DNA of 37,565 nt from Bacteroidota bacterium (GCA_021796275.1 JAJYOI010000024.1:1-37565), one strand, 5' to 3'; counted from the stretch's first letter, positions 18,401-27,441 are shown. Notes: generated by a model from the sequence alone, not told the origin. Numbers and translations: made by a program.

Positions 18401-19271
18401 GAGTATTGATGCATTACAACAGGGTTATGAACTACGGTGGACTGGTGTAACAGGCGATACCACGATCAATGGGCAAACCGTTGTTATAACAAAGTCCGGC
18501 GGTTCAATAGCAACCCTTATAGGTGCCAGCAACTATAATATCAAAGATCATCCGTTAAACCCAACTCCGGGTACAAAAGCTCCTTTTACAATAAGGATTC
18601 CTTTTGAGGTTTGGAACATAGATAAGAACGAACAGGTGAACCTGTTGGTCTATGATCGTAATGCGGGCAAGACGAATATCCCGGGCGATGCTACGAAACA
18701 ATTTCAAGTATGGAATACACGAGATAGGGTGTATGTCTGGGCAGTAAGTACTAAATACGCTACTGCTGTCATAAGTCCTACATCTCAAACTGCAAAAGAT
18801 AGTGCAACGTGGAACTGGGTATTCTTTAAGTCTAATTTTACCACTGGCGACAAAATTCAGTTTCTCTATAACAAACCGCTGCAAATTGGGAAAGATAATT
18901 TTACTTTCTCAATTCCTAAAGCACAGTACTCTTCAACACTTGCCAAAAACGAGGTTGATCAAATCAATGTTTTCCCCAATCCGTATTTTGGGTTTAACAA
19001 ACTTGAAGCAGACAAGTACACTCGTTGGGTGCGGTTTACGCACTTGCCGCAAAAAGCGACTATACACATATACAACCTGGCAGGTATTCTTGTCCGAACA
19101 TTGCAGAAGAATAACGCTGACCAATACTTCGATTGGAATCTCTTGAACGAGTACCAATTGCCTGTTGCAGCAGGTATGTATATCGTATATATCGATTTGC
19201 CTGATCTTGGTCAGACAAAGACGCTGAAGCTGGCAATTATTCCTGAACAGCAATTTCTGGATCACTATTAA
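15417..19271 (+). CDS. Giant secreted protein with T9SS-type C-terminal sorting domain
   Basis: This is a 1284-residue exported protein of unknown function. A signal peptide spans about residues 1-27 (MVRKEILKGILAALLFLVWV then AAPLEAA). A calcium-loop-like DVNHNGHYD is at 206-214. A fibronectin-III-like segment starts near residue 505 (PPTPQVKVAALDGKIVLSWG). The final 100 residues, from VFPNPYFGFNK (about 1182), through HIYNLAGILVRTL, to VAAGMYIVYIDL and the end LAIIPEQQFLDHY, match the type A Por-secretion sorting domain layout, which targets proteins through the type IX secretion system. AGGAGG lies just upstream of the ATG. It sits 31 bases after the receptor gene and 66 bases before the PorV-like gene. 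The middle (about 600-1150) was not recognised. Confidence 0.8.
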   Translation: MVRKEILKGILAALLFLVWVAAPLEAAKPTEKSGSKNTLAKVSTNDVYRPMDINNIFNYYSNNGDGSFNKFSASNEGFEFPKGSNDGTVIFEDGLVWGGYKNDTLYVGGSTYNHGLQAGKILSVGVADDPGKASYRVYRVRPDMPPASIFPASKQDSVTNAELNALTLSEVSYVDRFEAYSAADLQKQYWDDWNQWPAADGAPYTDVNHNGHYDPAVDVPGIPGADQTIWHVSNDLSVTRTQNLYGSNPIGIEEQRTIWAYNRPGALGNTIFVLYKLINKSGFAIDSMRVSQWADPDLGDAGDDYAGCDTVLSLGFCYNGQARDANYARLNLPPPAVGFDFFQGPIVPSAGDTAIFALKKKPGYRNLKMSAFNFFINANALYADPALNDPRGTPQWWNLMRGLVGNTGQPYTDPNGVVTKFVLAGDPVLNTGWLDGPPLAPPGDRRMALITGPFTMAAGDTQEIVVAALAAQGSDYLSSVSYLKYYDQIAQTAYDYLFDLPSAPPTPQVKVAALDGKIVLSWGDPSASATTENFVSKGYAFQGYNVWQMPTNSTSGAKRIATYDLKSGKGLIQDLAFDPITGYIVTEPVQYGTHSGLKRSITITQDAFTSAPIVNNRDYYFAVTAYSYNGTGVEPNNLESPISGNIQRVRAQSPQSGITATDIGSFSNVVHTGTANASLNVTVVDPYQITGDNYQVVFHNETYSLGQDGKWVDVTALSKKNRLGKDLTGSSLTSAATWSETKGSFDIHYLADVVSIDYDWCDGIQIKLPAGVAIDTVFKPVSNNDGSEISYTLNRTTNTIFFGDSSRSKNGLFAGGEDIVVRVHSASLPMVTHYTMYDDNYGDSLIDVSSTDTLKQIANNIVTQKQWDVKDVTKGTTPLKNQTILSGADIYDQNTYFKANNIFGPGGSAGTNGYNVGVSPVLFDGMTVEVSGSYAAPTTIGKLIVNGTTIRRSSNEYVTADGNFDMADFVIFGFAAGTANASLSSYNGGVTAGATSIDALQQGYELRWTGVTGDTTINGQTVVITKSGGSIATLIGASNYNIKDHPLNPTPGTKAPFTIRIPFEVWNIDKNEQVNLLVYDRNAGKTNIPGDATKQFQVWNTRDRVYVWAVSTKYATAVISPTSQTAKDSATWNWVFFKSNFTTGDKIQFLYNKPLQIGKDNFTFSIPKAQYSSTLAKNEVDQINVFPNPYFGFNKLEADKYTRWVRFTHLPQKATIHIYNLAGILVRTLQKNNADQYFDWNLLNEYQLPVAAGMYIVYIDLPDLGQTKTLKLAIIPEQQFLDHY

Positions 19272-19337
19272 GAATCCGGAATTATGGAAACAAAAATGTT
19301 GATCGTCCCTTTAAATTCAACGAAAAGGAGATATTCT

Positions 19338-20384
19338 ATGTATATCACAGTAAGGCGGTTGGCGAGTTTCCTCGTGCTGGGCAGCCTGATGTGCTTGTCT
19401 GCCATCGCAGGAAACATAAATCGCACAGGTACTGCCGGCGCACAGGAACTTCTTATTCCTGTCGGAGCCAGAGGGATTGCGCTCGGCGGCAGCAACGTTG
19501 CATTTGTCACTGGTGTTGATGCAATCTACTGGAACCCGGCTGGCTTGGCACGGTCAAGCTTCGGCACGGAGGCGCAGTTCTCACACATGTCCTATCTTGG
19601 AGGCATTGGTGTTGATTACGGTGCTATCGGTGTTACAGCAGAAGGTATCGGAACATTTGGTATTTCCCTGAAGTCAATCAATTTTGGAAATATCCCGGTG
19701 ACAACCGAAGATAATCCCGACGGAACAGGACAAACCTTTTCGCCAACCTATGTTACCACAGGATTGACCTATTCTCGTCTCTTGAGTGATCGTATTTCAG
19801 TTGGTGCAAATTTCGATATCGTGAGTGAAGCCATCATGAGCACGTCGGCAACAGGATTTTCCTTCGATGCCGGCGTGCAATACAGCGGGCTTGGTATTCC
19901 CGAGTTGAAACTTGGCGTCGCAGTAAAGAACATCGGCCCGAACATGACCTACAGCGGATCCAATTTGCTTCGTCAAGGATCAACCGTGGGCGACAGCCGA
20001 GGCACACAATGGTACGATGTTCAAGCGGCATCGTTTGAGCTTCCATCAAAAATGGAAATTGCTTTAGCGTATGATAAGAAGCTTGACGAGATGAATAATG
20101 TTTCTATCTTTACAGACTTTGAGAACAATAACTACCAAGACGATATTTGGAAGTTTGGCGGAGAATACGCCTTCCGTAACTTGTTCTTTGTGCGTGCCGG
20201 CTACAATCTTTCTCCGAACGCGCCAAAGGATCCAACAGGCAAAACATCCCAGCTCTATGATTACACATTCGGAGCGGGGATCAACTATGATGTTGGCGGA
20301 GTGAATTTAACGCTTGACTATGCGTACCGGCATCTTGTCTTGATGGATGCGAACCAGGTTTTCACAGTGAAGCTTGGGTTCTAA
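19338..20384 (+). CDS. PorV/PorQ-like (UPF0164-type) outer-membrane beta-barrel protein
   Basis: This is a 348-residue FadL/OmpP1-like barrel. The ATG at 19338 is preferred to an in-frame ATG at 19284, since AAAAGGAGA lies a few bases upstream and the protein then begins with a good signal peptide (YITVRRLASFLVLGSLM, cut near AIAG). The N-terminal mature part NRTGTAGAQELLIPVGARGI then ALGG, followed by DAIYWNPAGLARS, is the hallmark of PorV/PorQ proteins. PorV carries T9SS cargo at the outer membrane. Its place directly after a T9SS-type cargo gene suggests a dedicated partner, which is inference. The C-terminus ends in a strand with terminal Phe. It is the last gene before a strong terminator. 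Confidence 0.85.
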   Translation: MYITVRRLASFLVLGSLMCLSAIAGNINRTGTAGAQELLIPVGARGIALGGSNVAFVTGVDAIYWNPAGLARSSFGTEAQFSHMSYLGGIGVDYGAIGVTAEGIGTFGISLKSINFGNIPVTTEDNPDGTGQTFSPTYVTTGLTYSRLLSDRISVGANFDIVSEAIMSTSATGFSFDAGVQYSGLGIPELKLGVAVKNIGPNMTYSGSNLLRQGSTVGDSRGTQWYDVQAASFELPSKMEIALAYDKKLDEMNNVSIFTDFENNNYQDDIWKFGGEYAFRNLFFVRAGYNLSPNAPKDPTGKTSQLYDYTFGAGINYDVGGVNLTLDYAYRHLVLMDANQVFTVKLGF

Positions 20385-20405
20385 AGTCTTTTTAGTTACA
20401 AAAAG

Positions 20406-20436
20406 AAAAGGGGACGCCGAAGGGCGTCCCCTTTTT
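20406..20436 (+). terminator. Strong intrinsic terminator closing the receptor/cargo/PorV unit
   Basis: GGGGACGCC (20410-20418) and GGCGTCCCC (20423-20431) form a perfect 9-bp GC-rich stem around the tetraloop GAAG. It is extended by AAAA/TTTT pairing and followed by five T (20432-20436). It lies 22 bases after the PorV-like stop codon. The upstream A-run makes it potentially usable in both directions. Confidence 0.93.
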
Positions 20437-20465
20437 CATTTTTACCGATTCTATAGGATGGTCGA

Positions 20466-22808
20466 ATGAAGTTCACAAGGCTCTCGTTCTTTTTCACCAG
20501 AAGCGCATCCGTCATCGTGTTAGGCGGATTTCTTTTCGCGATTTTCGCAAGCGCGCGTGCTCAACAGTCATCGCCGTATTTTCCCGGCACTGGCAAAAAA
20601 GCCGTCGTGCAAAACATCGAAGAAATCAAAAATCCGAGCGTAATTTTAATGCTTGCGCTTGCGCCGGGTTTTGAGGATCGTGCGGCGATTGCTTACTATC
20701 GAATTGCGCGAGGTGCAACAGTCGCGGTTGCGTACGTTACCAATGGCGAGGACCTGCCGAGTGATTTCAGCGGTGAAATGTTCTATCAACTTGCCGCGCG
20801 AAGAAAAGAAGAAGCATATCAGGCTCTTTCATTTTTGGGTGCGCAATCTTTTTTTCTCAATATTCCTGTGGATGAATTTTCTGCGGGTGGCGGCAGTTTT
20901 CATCCGCTACAACATCTTGGCGCTGTGCTCGACAGTAAGCTTGATACATTGATGGCGCTTGTAAAGCCGGATATGGTAGTGCTCAATAGTGACGCTCTTT
21001 CGCCAACAGGAAAATCCGCGCGGCTGGCTTATCTTGAACGTTCGGTTATTGACTATTGCCGCAGGACAGTTGTTCATCGAAGTGAGTGGAACATCAAGCG
21101 TGTTTTTGTTCAAACAAACGACGAAGTGAAAATAGTCAAGATTCCCGTTGAACAAAAAAACTCTTTGTGGAGGAAAAACTATATATCCATCGCTAAAGAA
21201 GCAGAGGCATGGTACAAAAGCCTGAGATTCCAGATTTCATTATGGGATAATAAAAAGCATTATTATCACCAGCTGTATCCGATGACCGCCCTCCCGCCTC
21301 CAACGCTTGATGCCGGCCTCCCGCAATTCGGGGCACAGATGAAGAAACTTTATTCTTCTATCAGCAGAACCTTTTCTATTGAAAACGAAAAGAGCGCTCA
21401 AAGCGGACTGGAAATTCTTGAAAAAACAATCAGAGATGTTGATGCTTCCATTGGATTGTACGAACACACACTGAGTGCGAGCGATCTGAGAATTCTCACA
21501 ACATGGAAAATGGGACTTGAAAACTTGCGCTGTGCTTTGCTGGGGGTCGATATTCCGTACAGTGTGGGTGACAGCGTTGTCACGCAACTGCAATTATTTT
21601 TTTTCCACGTTGAGCGGCTGAGTCCCTGGATGAAAAAGGGGAAAACACAAATTGTTTTTCCCGGTACAATTCAGAAAGAATGGATAGTGAACGAGAGCGA
21701 AAATTCGTTTTACGCACTTCAAGATACGCAGGAATTTCGAGTCATCACGCCCAAGCACATTCCGTTCACTTCAACAGAAACGCCGCAAGGCTTTTCATCT
21801 CTTCAGAATCGGACGTTCTTCACATTTATTGTGGTGCATCAAGATAAGAACGCAATCCGAAATTTTATGTACCGCAGACAAATCCCGCTCATCATAGCGC
21901 CGGTTCGGTCTGTGGAAGTGCTGACTCCGCAGGTTGTGTTGTACCGGGACAGTTCGGTTTTTGTCCGCTTACGAAGCAATGTACGCGACCGCTCTGGAGG
22001 AGAAATTTACATTTCAGATTCCCTTGTTTCTTCTCTAAAAGTGAAAGTGGAATTACCCGGGAAAAATTTTGTCGTAACAAAAACTCTTCCTTTGCAATGG
22101 AAAGATACCCTTAACACCAGCAGCCATAAGGTGACACTGTGGGCGAGCGGAAATCTTTCCGTCGGAAGTTTTGTATGTCGTTACCTTGACGTGAAAAGTA
22201 ATACAGCGGCAAAAGTTGCATTGTACTCTATCATCAATAACAGCCCGGTGCAGATTGCTTTGTCCCGGCTTGGGTTATCGCCAACGCGGTTGGATGCAGC
22301 GCAATTCACAGAAAATAATTTATCGAAATTTACAGCGATTGTGATTGACCAATTTTCAGCCCAAAACTTACTTTCTTCTCCTGAACGCGTATCTGAACTG
22401 CTGCAATGGATCAGCAAAGGTGGAAAGCTGGTTATGCTTCCTCAATACGGAAGTGAAATGGGAAATCGGCTATTGAATTCAACGATCAGTTTTTCCTATC
22501 TTCCTATCATCGGCGGCAGCGAGGCAATAAAAATTGACAGCACGGAAAGTGTTTTTGAAGCGCCAAATATGATTTCAGAAAACAATTTTAATACCGCACT
22601 ATTCCCGCTTTCATTTGGCGGAGTGCGCGGCGTTTTTGACAAAGATATGAACGTGTTGATGAAATCTGCTGTTAGCAATGCACCGCTTCTTGTTAAAAGA
22701 GTTATGGGCAGCGGAACTGTTTACTATTGCTCACTGAATTTATTTCCCCGGTTTCTCAGTGTTGATGAAGTGTCATACCGTCTTCTTGCTAATTTAGTGG
22801 CTCAGTAG
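20466..22808 (+). CDS. Exported PIG-L (LmbE)-like protein with degenerate metal site
   Basis: This is a 780-residue protein with a signal peptide (about 1-32, ending SARAQ). Residues 57-140 resemble the N-terminal Rossmann-like part of PIG-L/LmbE deacetylases: a beta strand VILMLALAP, then IARGATVAVAYVTNGE and RRKEEAYQALSFLGAQ. The zinc motif AHPDDE, however, is replaced by APGFED (66-71). The second ligand region (usually PDH near the PDVV strand) reads NSDALSPTGKSARL after VKPDMVV, with no histidine. The C-terminal 150 residues look like a class I amidotransferase-like Rossmann fold (KFTAIVIDQFSA; WISKGGKLVML) ending in GTVYYCSLNLFPRFLSVDE. It may therefore be a non-catalytic binding protein. 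AGGATGG precedes the ATG. It lies downstream of the terminator, 26 bases before the propeller gene. Confidence 0.55.
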   Translation: MKFTRLSFFFTRSASVIVLGGFLFAIFASARAQQSSPYFPGTGKKAVVQNIEEIKNPSVILMLALAPGFEDRAAIAYYRIARGATVAVAYVTNGEDLPSDFSGEMFYQLAARRKEEAYQALSFLGAQSFFLNIPVDEFSAGGGSFHPLQHLGAVLDSKLDTLMALVKPDMVVLNSDALSPTGKSARLAYLERSVIDYCRRTVVHRSEWNIKRVFVQTNDEVKIVKIPVEQKNSLWRKNYISIAKEAEAWYKSLRFQISLWDNKKHYYHQLYPMTALPPPTLDAGLPQFGAQMKKLYSSISRTFSIENEKSAQSGLEILEKTIRDVDASIGLYEHTLSASDLRILTTWKMGLENLRCALLGVDIPYSVGDSVVTQLQLFFFHVERLSPWMKKGKTQIVFPGTIQKEWIVNESENSFYALQDTQEFRVITPKHIPFTSTETPQGFSSLQNRTFFTFIVVHQDKNAIRNFMYRRQIPLIIAPVRSVEVLTPQVVLYRDSSVFVRLRSNVRDRSGGEIYISDSLVSSLKVKVELPGKNFVVTKTLPLQWKDTLNTSSHKVTLWASGNLSVGSFVCRYLDVKSNTAAKVALYSIINNSPVQIALSRLGLSPTRLDAAQFTENNLSKFTAIVIDQFSAQNLLSSPERVSELLQWISKGGKLVMLPQYGSEMGNRLLNSTISFSYLPIIGGSEAIKIDSTESVFEAPNMISENNFNTALFPLSFGGVRGVFDKDMNVLMKSAVSNAPLLVKRVMGSGTVYYCSLNLFPRFLSVDEVSYRLLANLVAQ

Positions 22809-22834
22809 CATCATACATTGCTTCGTTCGGCATC

Positions 22835-23839
22835 ATGGACCGCACTTTTCTTTTTTTATTTTATCAACATTCAGCGAAAATGGAACATGGCGCTTCAGGT
22901 GGCAATGCAGCGGTTTTTGTTTGCTGTTGCATATTGTTGATCGGAGTTTTTCTCGGCGCTCAGACACATAATGCCGGAAGTGAGCGCCGGCTTTCCGATA
23001 GCGCTGATTCTTCTTATCAAGCAATGTTCGCGGTTGACCGCTCCTTTGGCAATTTTGTTGATGCCGTATCGCTTTCGACGAATGGAAGCGGGGAAATATT
23101 TGTTGTGGATGCTGGCGCCAATAAATTGTATCAAAGTGAAGAAAACGGTGACCAGCTCAAATTTATCGGCGGCCAGGGTTGGGGCGATTTGGAGTTCGAT
23201 CACCCAACCGATGTGTGCGCTTCATTTCCGCTCGATATTTACGTTGCGGATTATAATAATCGCCGTGTTCAACGATTTGACCACAAGCTGAATTTTATTC
23301 AATCGTTTACCGAAGAGAATTTGCCGCCGTCGTACGGCGGCGGATTTTACCCGCGTGCATGCACCATTTCGTCGCAAGGAGAGTTGTTTGTTGTCGAATC
23401 TGAAGGCAAACGCATCATCAAGTTCGACCAAAATCAAAATTTCCAGAAAGAGTTTGGTTCATATTCGGCTGGCGCAGGGGCATTGAAAGATCCTCGAGAT
23501 ATTGTCATAAGTTCCGGTGACACCGTTTTTGTTCTTGACGAACATCGCGTCGTTCAGTACGATACCTTCGGCAACTATCTCGGCAGTTTTCTCTTGATCG
23601 AATCAGAAAACCCAAGTGCAATCAGCTGCTACAGCGATGGCATACTTGTTTCTTTTCCTTCATCCATCGAAGCGTTTTCGTTTACCGGTGCGCCATTGTT
23701 CAGGCTGATGCGTGATCATATTGTTGGATTCCCGCCTGGCGGGGAAATTCACGACGCCTTGACTCTTTCCTCAAAACTTTTTATACTCACTAACCATACA
23801 ATCATTGTAGGGAAGACAATTGTTTCGACACATCAATAA
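22835..23839 (+). CDS. Exported NHL-repeat-type beta-propeller protein
   Basis: This is up to 334 residues. After an N-terminal hydrophobic signal or anchor (about 26-42, AVFVCCCILLIGVFLGA) come repeated blades of the NHL/six-bladed propeller type: EIFVVDAGANKLYQ, DIYVADYNNRRVQRFD, ELFVVESEGKRIIKFD and TVFVLDEHRVVQYD. Such propellers bind proteins, nucleic acids or sugars; the ligand here is unknown. The start is uncertain, as ATG 22835 and ATG 22880 are both possible and neither has a good ribosome binding site. It follows the PIG-L-like gene by 26 bases and is probably co-transcribed with it. Confidence 0.75.
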   Translation: MDRTFLFLFYQHSAKMEHGASGGNAAVFVCCCILLIGVFLGAQTHNAGSERRLSDSADSSYQAMFAVDRSFGNFVDAVSLSTNGSGEIFVVDAGANKLYQSEENGDQLKFIGGQGWGDLEFDHPTDVCASFPLDIYVADYNNRRVQRFDHKLNFIQSFTEENLPPSYGGGFYPRACTISSQGELFVVESEGKRIIKFDQNQNFQKEFGSYSAGAGALKDPRDIVISSGDTVFVLDEHRVVQYDTFGNYLGSFLLIESENPSAISCYSDGILVSFPSSIEAFSFTGAPLFRLMRDHIVGFPPGGEIHDALTLSSKLFILTNHTIIVGKTIVSTHQ

Positions 23840-23917
23840 GCAGCAGAAATCAATTCCCCAACATCGGTTGTGTGTAACTAATTCATATCATTCTCTCACA
23901 AAATGAGCGGGGATGTC

Positions 23918-24343
23918 ATGGCAAAAAGCCTCAACAAAGTCCAACTGATCGGCAATCTCGGAAAAGATCCTGAGATGCGTTATACAAGCAGCGGTATTGC
24001 TGTCGCAACGTTTAGCGTTGCAACGTCGGATTCCTGGAAGGGCCAGGACGGCAATATGCAAGAACGTACCGAGTGGCACAATATTGTTGCGTGGAGAAAG
24101 TTGGCAGAAATATGCGGCGAGTGGTTGAAGAAAGGCAAGAAAGTGTACATTGAAGGCAAGCTTCAAACTCGCAGCTACGAAAAAGACGGCGTAAAAAAGT
24201 ATATCACTGAAATTGTCGCCGAAAACCTGATCATGCTCGACGGCGGCGGCAAGGGTACGCAAGGCGCACCACCGGCTGATACTGATGCCTCTCCAAATGT
24301 ATCCGATGCTGTACCTGAAAAAGATGACGATTTGCCTTTTTAG
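23918..24343 (+). CDS. ssb: Single-stranded DNA-binding protein
   Basis: This is a 141-residue SSB, which coats single-stranded DNA in replication and repair. The ATG at 23918 is preferred to the ATG at 23903: GGGGA (23909-23913) sits just before it and it gives the family N-terminus ([20 protein letters not shown]). The OB fold covers about 1-108 ([44 protein letters not shown]). A short Gly/Pro/Ala-rich linker leads to the acidic tip DDDLPF, the site where SSB partner proteins dock. The linker is short, which is common in this group. Confidence 0.95.
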   Translation: MAKSLNKVQLIGNLGKDPEMRYTSSGIAVATFSVATSDSWKGQDGNMQERTEWHNIVAWRKLAEICGEWLKKGKKVYIEGKLQTRSYEKDGVKKYITEIVAENLIMLDGGGKGTQGAPPADTDASPNVSDAVPEKDDDLPF

Positions 24344-24387
24344 CGCGTTAATTCATCGCAGCAAATCAACGATTCTTTTTTGTTTGA

Positions 24388-24415
24388 GAATAGCCCTGCA
24401 GCAGCGGGGCTATTC
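24388..24415 (+). terminator. Hairpin after ssb, possible weak terminator
   Basis: GAATAGCCC (24388-24396) and GGGCTATTC (24407-24415) form a perfect 9-bp stem with a 10-base loop that can pair further. It lies 45 bases after the ssb stop codon. The downstream sequence (CGTTGTTAATGG) is only weakly T-rich, so termination efficiency is doubtful. It could instead protect the 3' end of the ssb mRNA. Confidence 0.5.
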
Positions 24416-24454
24416 CGTTGTTAATGGTGCACGTAACAATTCGACGATCAATAA

Positions 24455-25747
24455 ATGAGCGAAGTCACTATTTCAGTTGCTATCACAATAGCCGTTCTTC
24501 TTGCATGCTCTGCTTTTTTTTCAGGAGCGGAGGTTGCATTATTCTCGCTCCATGCATCTGCGATTGAGGAACTCAGTTCAACGAAATCTGCCGGGTGGAA
24601 GTATGTTGTCCGTTTGTTGCAGCATCCCCGCCGCTTGCTTATCACTATTCTTGTTGGAAACACACTGGTCAACACCGCCATTGCAGTGATTGTCGCTTTG
24701 CTGACCGCACAAGCGGTTGTCCAATTCCGCTGGAATGAAACACTATCATTTGCTGTGGATGTGGTTGCGGTAACGTTTGTTCTCATTGTGGTGAGTGAAG
24801 TAACTCCCAAGGTCATTGCGGCCCGCATGCCGTTATCATCAGCCCGGAAAATTGCGCCACCGCTGTATCTTGTTTCATTACTATTGTATCCTCTCATAAT
24901 TTCTCTTGTCGGATTGATTCATGCCATTGAGAAAAAATTGCCGCTCGATCAACAGCGTGAGCCGCTAACAAATGAAGACGTAAAAATTCTTGCCGATGTT
25001 GTCAGCGAGGAAGGCGAGATCAATGAAGAGGAACGGAATATTATTCACAGTATGGTCGATGCGAAAGGGATGGTCGTGCGGGAGATTATGACGCCTCGTA
25101 CAGACATGGTGGCGCTCGATTCCCGTACATTATCATTCGATGACGTTGTTGTTTTTTTTGCCGAAAAGCACCATTCGCGCATTCCTGTATTCCGTGATTC
25201 AATTGATACCATCATAGGAATCTTATATGCGAAAGATATTCTTCCTCTTTTTGCTTCGGGGAAAAGAGGTACCGATATTCTTTCGCTGTGCCGCGAAGCA
25301 TATTTTGTTCCGGAAAGTAAAAGCGTTGAAGCGCTGCTCGAAGACTTTCAGGAGAAGAAAAGTCACATGGCGATTGTTGTCGACGAATATGGAGGGACTG
25401 CGGGCATCGTAACATTTCAAAATGTTATCCGCGCTGTTGTGGGAAATGTTGCCAGCGAATCTCATGCAGGCGAGTCGGAAGTCGAGAAAATTGCCGAACG
25501 GCAATTCCGTTTCAATGCGAATATCGGTATTGACGAGGCATCCGAAATTCTCGGCATTTCTCTCCGGTCGGGAGATGCAGAATATGACACGCTCGGTGGT
25601 TTTATTCTTCATTTATTCGGTAAAATACCGCGCGAGCACGAAAGTATTCGCTATAAAAACATCCGGTTCATCGTTCAACATATTGACAAAAACCGCCTTC
25701 AGTTCGTGACGGCAGAAATTCAAAAGACACAAGGAGATCGTCAATGA
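24455..25747 (+). CDS. CNNM/CorC (HlyC)-family membrane transporter with CBS pair
   Basis: This is a 430-residue inner-membrane protein. The N-terminal DUF21/CNNM domain (about 1-165) has hydrophobic segments beginning ISVAITIAVLLACSAFFSGA and the family marks FFSGAEVALFS, LLITILVGNTLVN and SEVTPKVIAAR. Two CBS domains follow (about 200-320), with MTPRTDMVALD, IPVFRDSIDTIIGILYAKD and VDEYGGTAGIVTFQN. A C-terminal CorC_HlyC domain (about 340-420) contains DTLGGFILHLFGKIP. The family is tied to magnesium or other divalent-cation efflux; the exact ion is not readable from sequence. No clear ribosome binding site precedes the ATG. Its stop overlaps the start of the next gene (ATGA), suggesting translational coupling. 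Confidence 0.9.
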   Translation: MSEVTISVAITIAVLLACSAFFSGAEVALFSLHASAIEELSSTKSAGWKYVVRLLQHPRRLLITILVGNTLVNTAIAVIVALLTAQAVVQFRWNETLSFAVDVVAVTFVLIVVSEVTPKVIAARMPLSSARKIAPPLYLVSLLLYPLIISLVGLIHAIEKKLPLDQQREPLTNEDVKILADVVSEEGEINEEERNIIHSMVDAKGMVVREIMTPRTDMVALDSRTLSFDDVVVFFAEKHHSRIPVFRDSIDTIIGILYAKDILPLFASGKRGTDILSLCREAYFVPESKSVEALLEDFQEKKSHMAIVVDEYGGTAGIVTFQNVIRAVVGNVASESHAGESEVEKIAERQFRFNANIGIDEASEILGISLRSGDAEYDTLGGFILHLFGKIPREHESIRYKNIRFIVQHIDKNRLQFVTAEIQKTQGDRQ

Positions 25748-27441
25748 GAAAAAGCTTACAGTTCATTGTTACTGCGGTTTTTCTTTTTGTTCAACAGCCG
25801 TTTCTGACGGCTGCTTCGCGCGCTCCGGTGAGAGCGCATCACGGCATCGTTGTATCTGACGATCCGATTGCGGCACGTACCGGAATGGAGATTCTCCAGC
25901 GCGGCGGAAACGCAATTGATGCGGCTGTCGCAGTTGCGTTCACAATGGCGGTAACCTATCCGGAAGCTGGCAATATTGGCGGCGGCGGTTTTATGGTCGT
26001 TCGGCTTGCAAACGGCACAACGGAGACGATTGATTTTCGCGAAAAGGCGCCCGCCGCAGCGACACAAAATATGTATTTGGATGAACATGGAAATTTTCTT
26101 CCGGAAAAAAGTACGTACGGGCATCTTTCAACCGGCGTGCCCGGCTCTGTTGCAGGTTTGCTTTTGGCGTTGGAAAAATTCGGCACGATGAAACGCGCTG
26201 ATCTTTTACAGCCTGCCGTTACGTTTGCAGAAAATGGATTTCCGCTGACCTACGAAATGGCAGAGAAGTTCAAGCGCGTCGTTCCGGAGTTTTCAAAATT
26301 CCCGGCTTCGATGAAGCAGTTCACGAAAAACGGCGTGCCGTACGGTGAAGGCGATCTTTTCAAACAGCCCGACCTTGCGGCGACGCTCCGCAGAATTCAG
26401 GAGTACGGGCACGACGGCTTTTATTCCGGTAAAACTGCCGACATGATCGCTGCTGAAATGAAACGCGGCGGCGGATTGATTTCGAAAGAAGATTTGCTCA
26501 GCTACGAGCCTGTAATGCGCGAACCTGTGCGCGGAACATATCGCGGTTACGAAATCATTTCAATGGGTCCGTCAAGTTCAGGCGGAACAGCGCTCATTCA
26601 AATTCTCAATATTCTTGAAGGTTATGATGTGCAAAGCCTCGGATGGAATTCGGCGCGCGAAGTGCACCTGCTTGCCGAAACGATGCGGCGCGTTTTTGCG
26701 GATCGTGCCGAGTTTCTTGGCGATGCCGACTTCGTGAAAGTTCCTCTTCCGTGGCTGCTTTCCAAAAAATATGCAGATGAACGCCGCGCAACGATTGATT
26801 CTCTCAGGGCAACCCCGAGCAGCGCAATTTCTCATGGAATTCCACCGGCGCATGAGTCGGATCAAACGACGCATTTTTCGATTGTTGACAAGGACGGAAA
26901 TTGTGTGAGTGTAACAACAACGCTCAACGGCCTTTTTGGTTCGAAAGTTGTTGTCGATGGAGCCGGATTTTTGTTGAATAATGAAATGGACGACTTCAGT
27001 GCAAAGCCCGGCGCGCCAAATATGGACGGTCTTGTCGGCAGCACTGCAAATGCTATTGTACCGGAGAAAAGAATGCTGAGTTCCATGTCTCCAACCATTG
27101 TGTTAAAAGAAGGCAAACCGTTTATGGTGCTCGGCGCGAGAGGAAGCTCGCGGATTATTACTTCAGTCGCTCAGGTTATTATCAATGTTGTGGATTTTCA
27201 CATGAATATTCAGGAAGCAGTGGATGCGCCGCGCATTCATCAACAATGGCTGCCTGATAAAATCTTTTCTGAAGAGCGCGGACTTTCACCGGATACTGTC
27301 GAGAAATTAAAAGCGATGGGATATGATGTTGACACGCACAGCTATTCTGCAATTGTCAACGCTGTTCTCATTAATGTACAGGATGGTTTTCTATTTGGCG
27401 CACCGGACGCACGCGGTTCTGGCGAAGCGGCCGGCTATTAA
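25744..27441 (+). CDS. ggt: Gamma-glutamyltranspeptidase (glutathione hydrolase) proenzyme
   Basis: This is a 565-residue exported enzyme that transfers or hydrolyses gamma-glutamyl groups such as that of glutathione. A signal peptide covers about residues 1-25. The proenzyme should cut itself before T375 in [11 protein letters not shown], giving large and small subunits; this Thr is the new N-terminal nucleophile. R99 (IDFREKAP) matches the substrate-carboxylate arginine. Other family blocks are [52 protein letters not shown] and SSMSPTIV. The ATG overlaps the transporter stop by four bases and is preceded by AAGGAGAT. It probably acts in the periplasm to recover amino acids. Confidence 0.95.
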   Translation: MRKSLQFIVTAVFLFVQQPFLTAASRAPVRAHHGIVVSDDPIAARTGMEILQRGGNAIDAAVAVAFTMAVTYPEAGNIGGGGFMVVRLANGTTETIDFREKAPAAATQNMYLDEHGNFLPEKSTYGHLSTGVPGSVAGLLLALEKFGTMKRADLLQPAVTFAENGFPLTYEMAEKFKRVVPEFSKFPASMKQFTKNGVPYGEGDLFKQPDLAATLRRIQEYGHDGFYSGKTADMIAAEMKRGGGLISKEDLLSYEPVMREPVRGTYRGYEIISMGPSSSGGTALIQILNILEGYDVQSLGWNSAREVHLLAETMRRVFADRAEFLGDADFVKVPLPWLLSKKYADERRATIDSLRATPSSAISHGIPPAHESDQTTHFSIVDKDGNCVSVTTTLNGLFGSKVVVDGAGFLLNNEMDDFSAKPGAPNMDGLVGSTANAIVPEKRMLSSMSPTIVLKEGKPFMVLGARGSSRIITSVAQVIINVVDFHMNIQEAVDAPRIHQQWLPDKIFSEERGLSPDTVEKLKAMGYDVDTHSYSAIVNAVLINVQDGFLFGAPDARGSGEAAGY

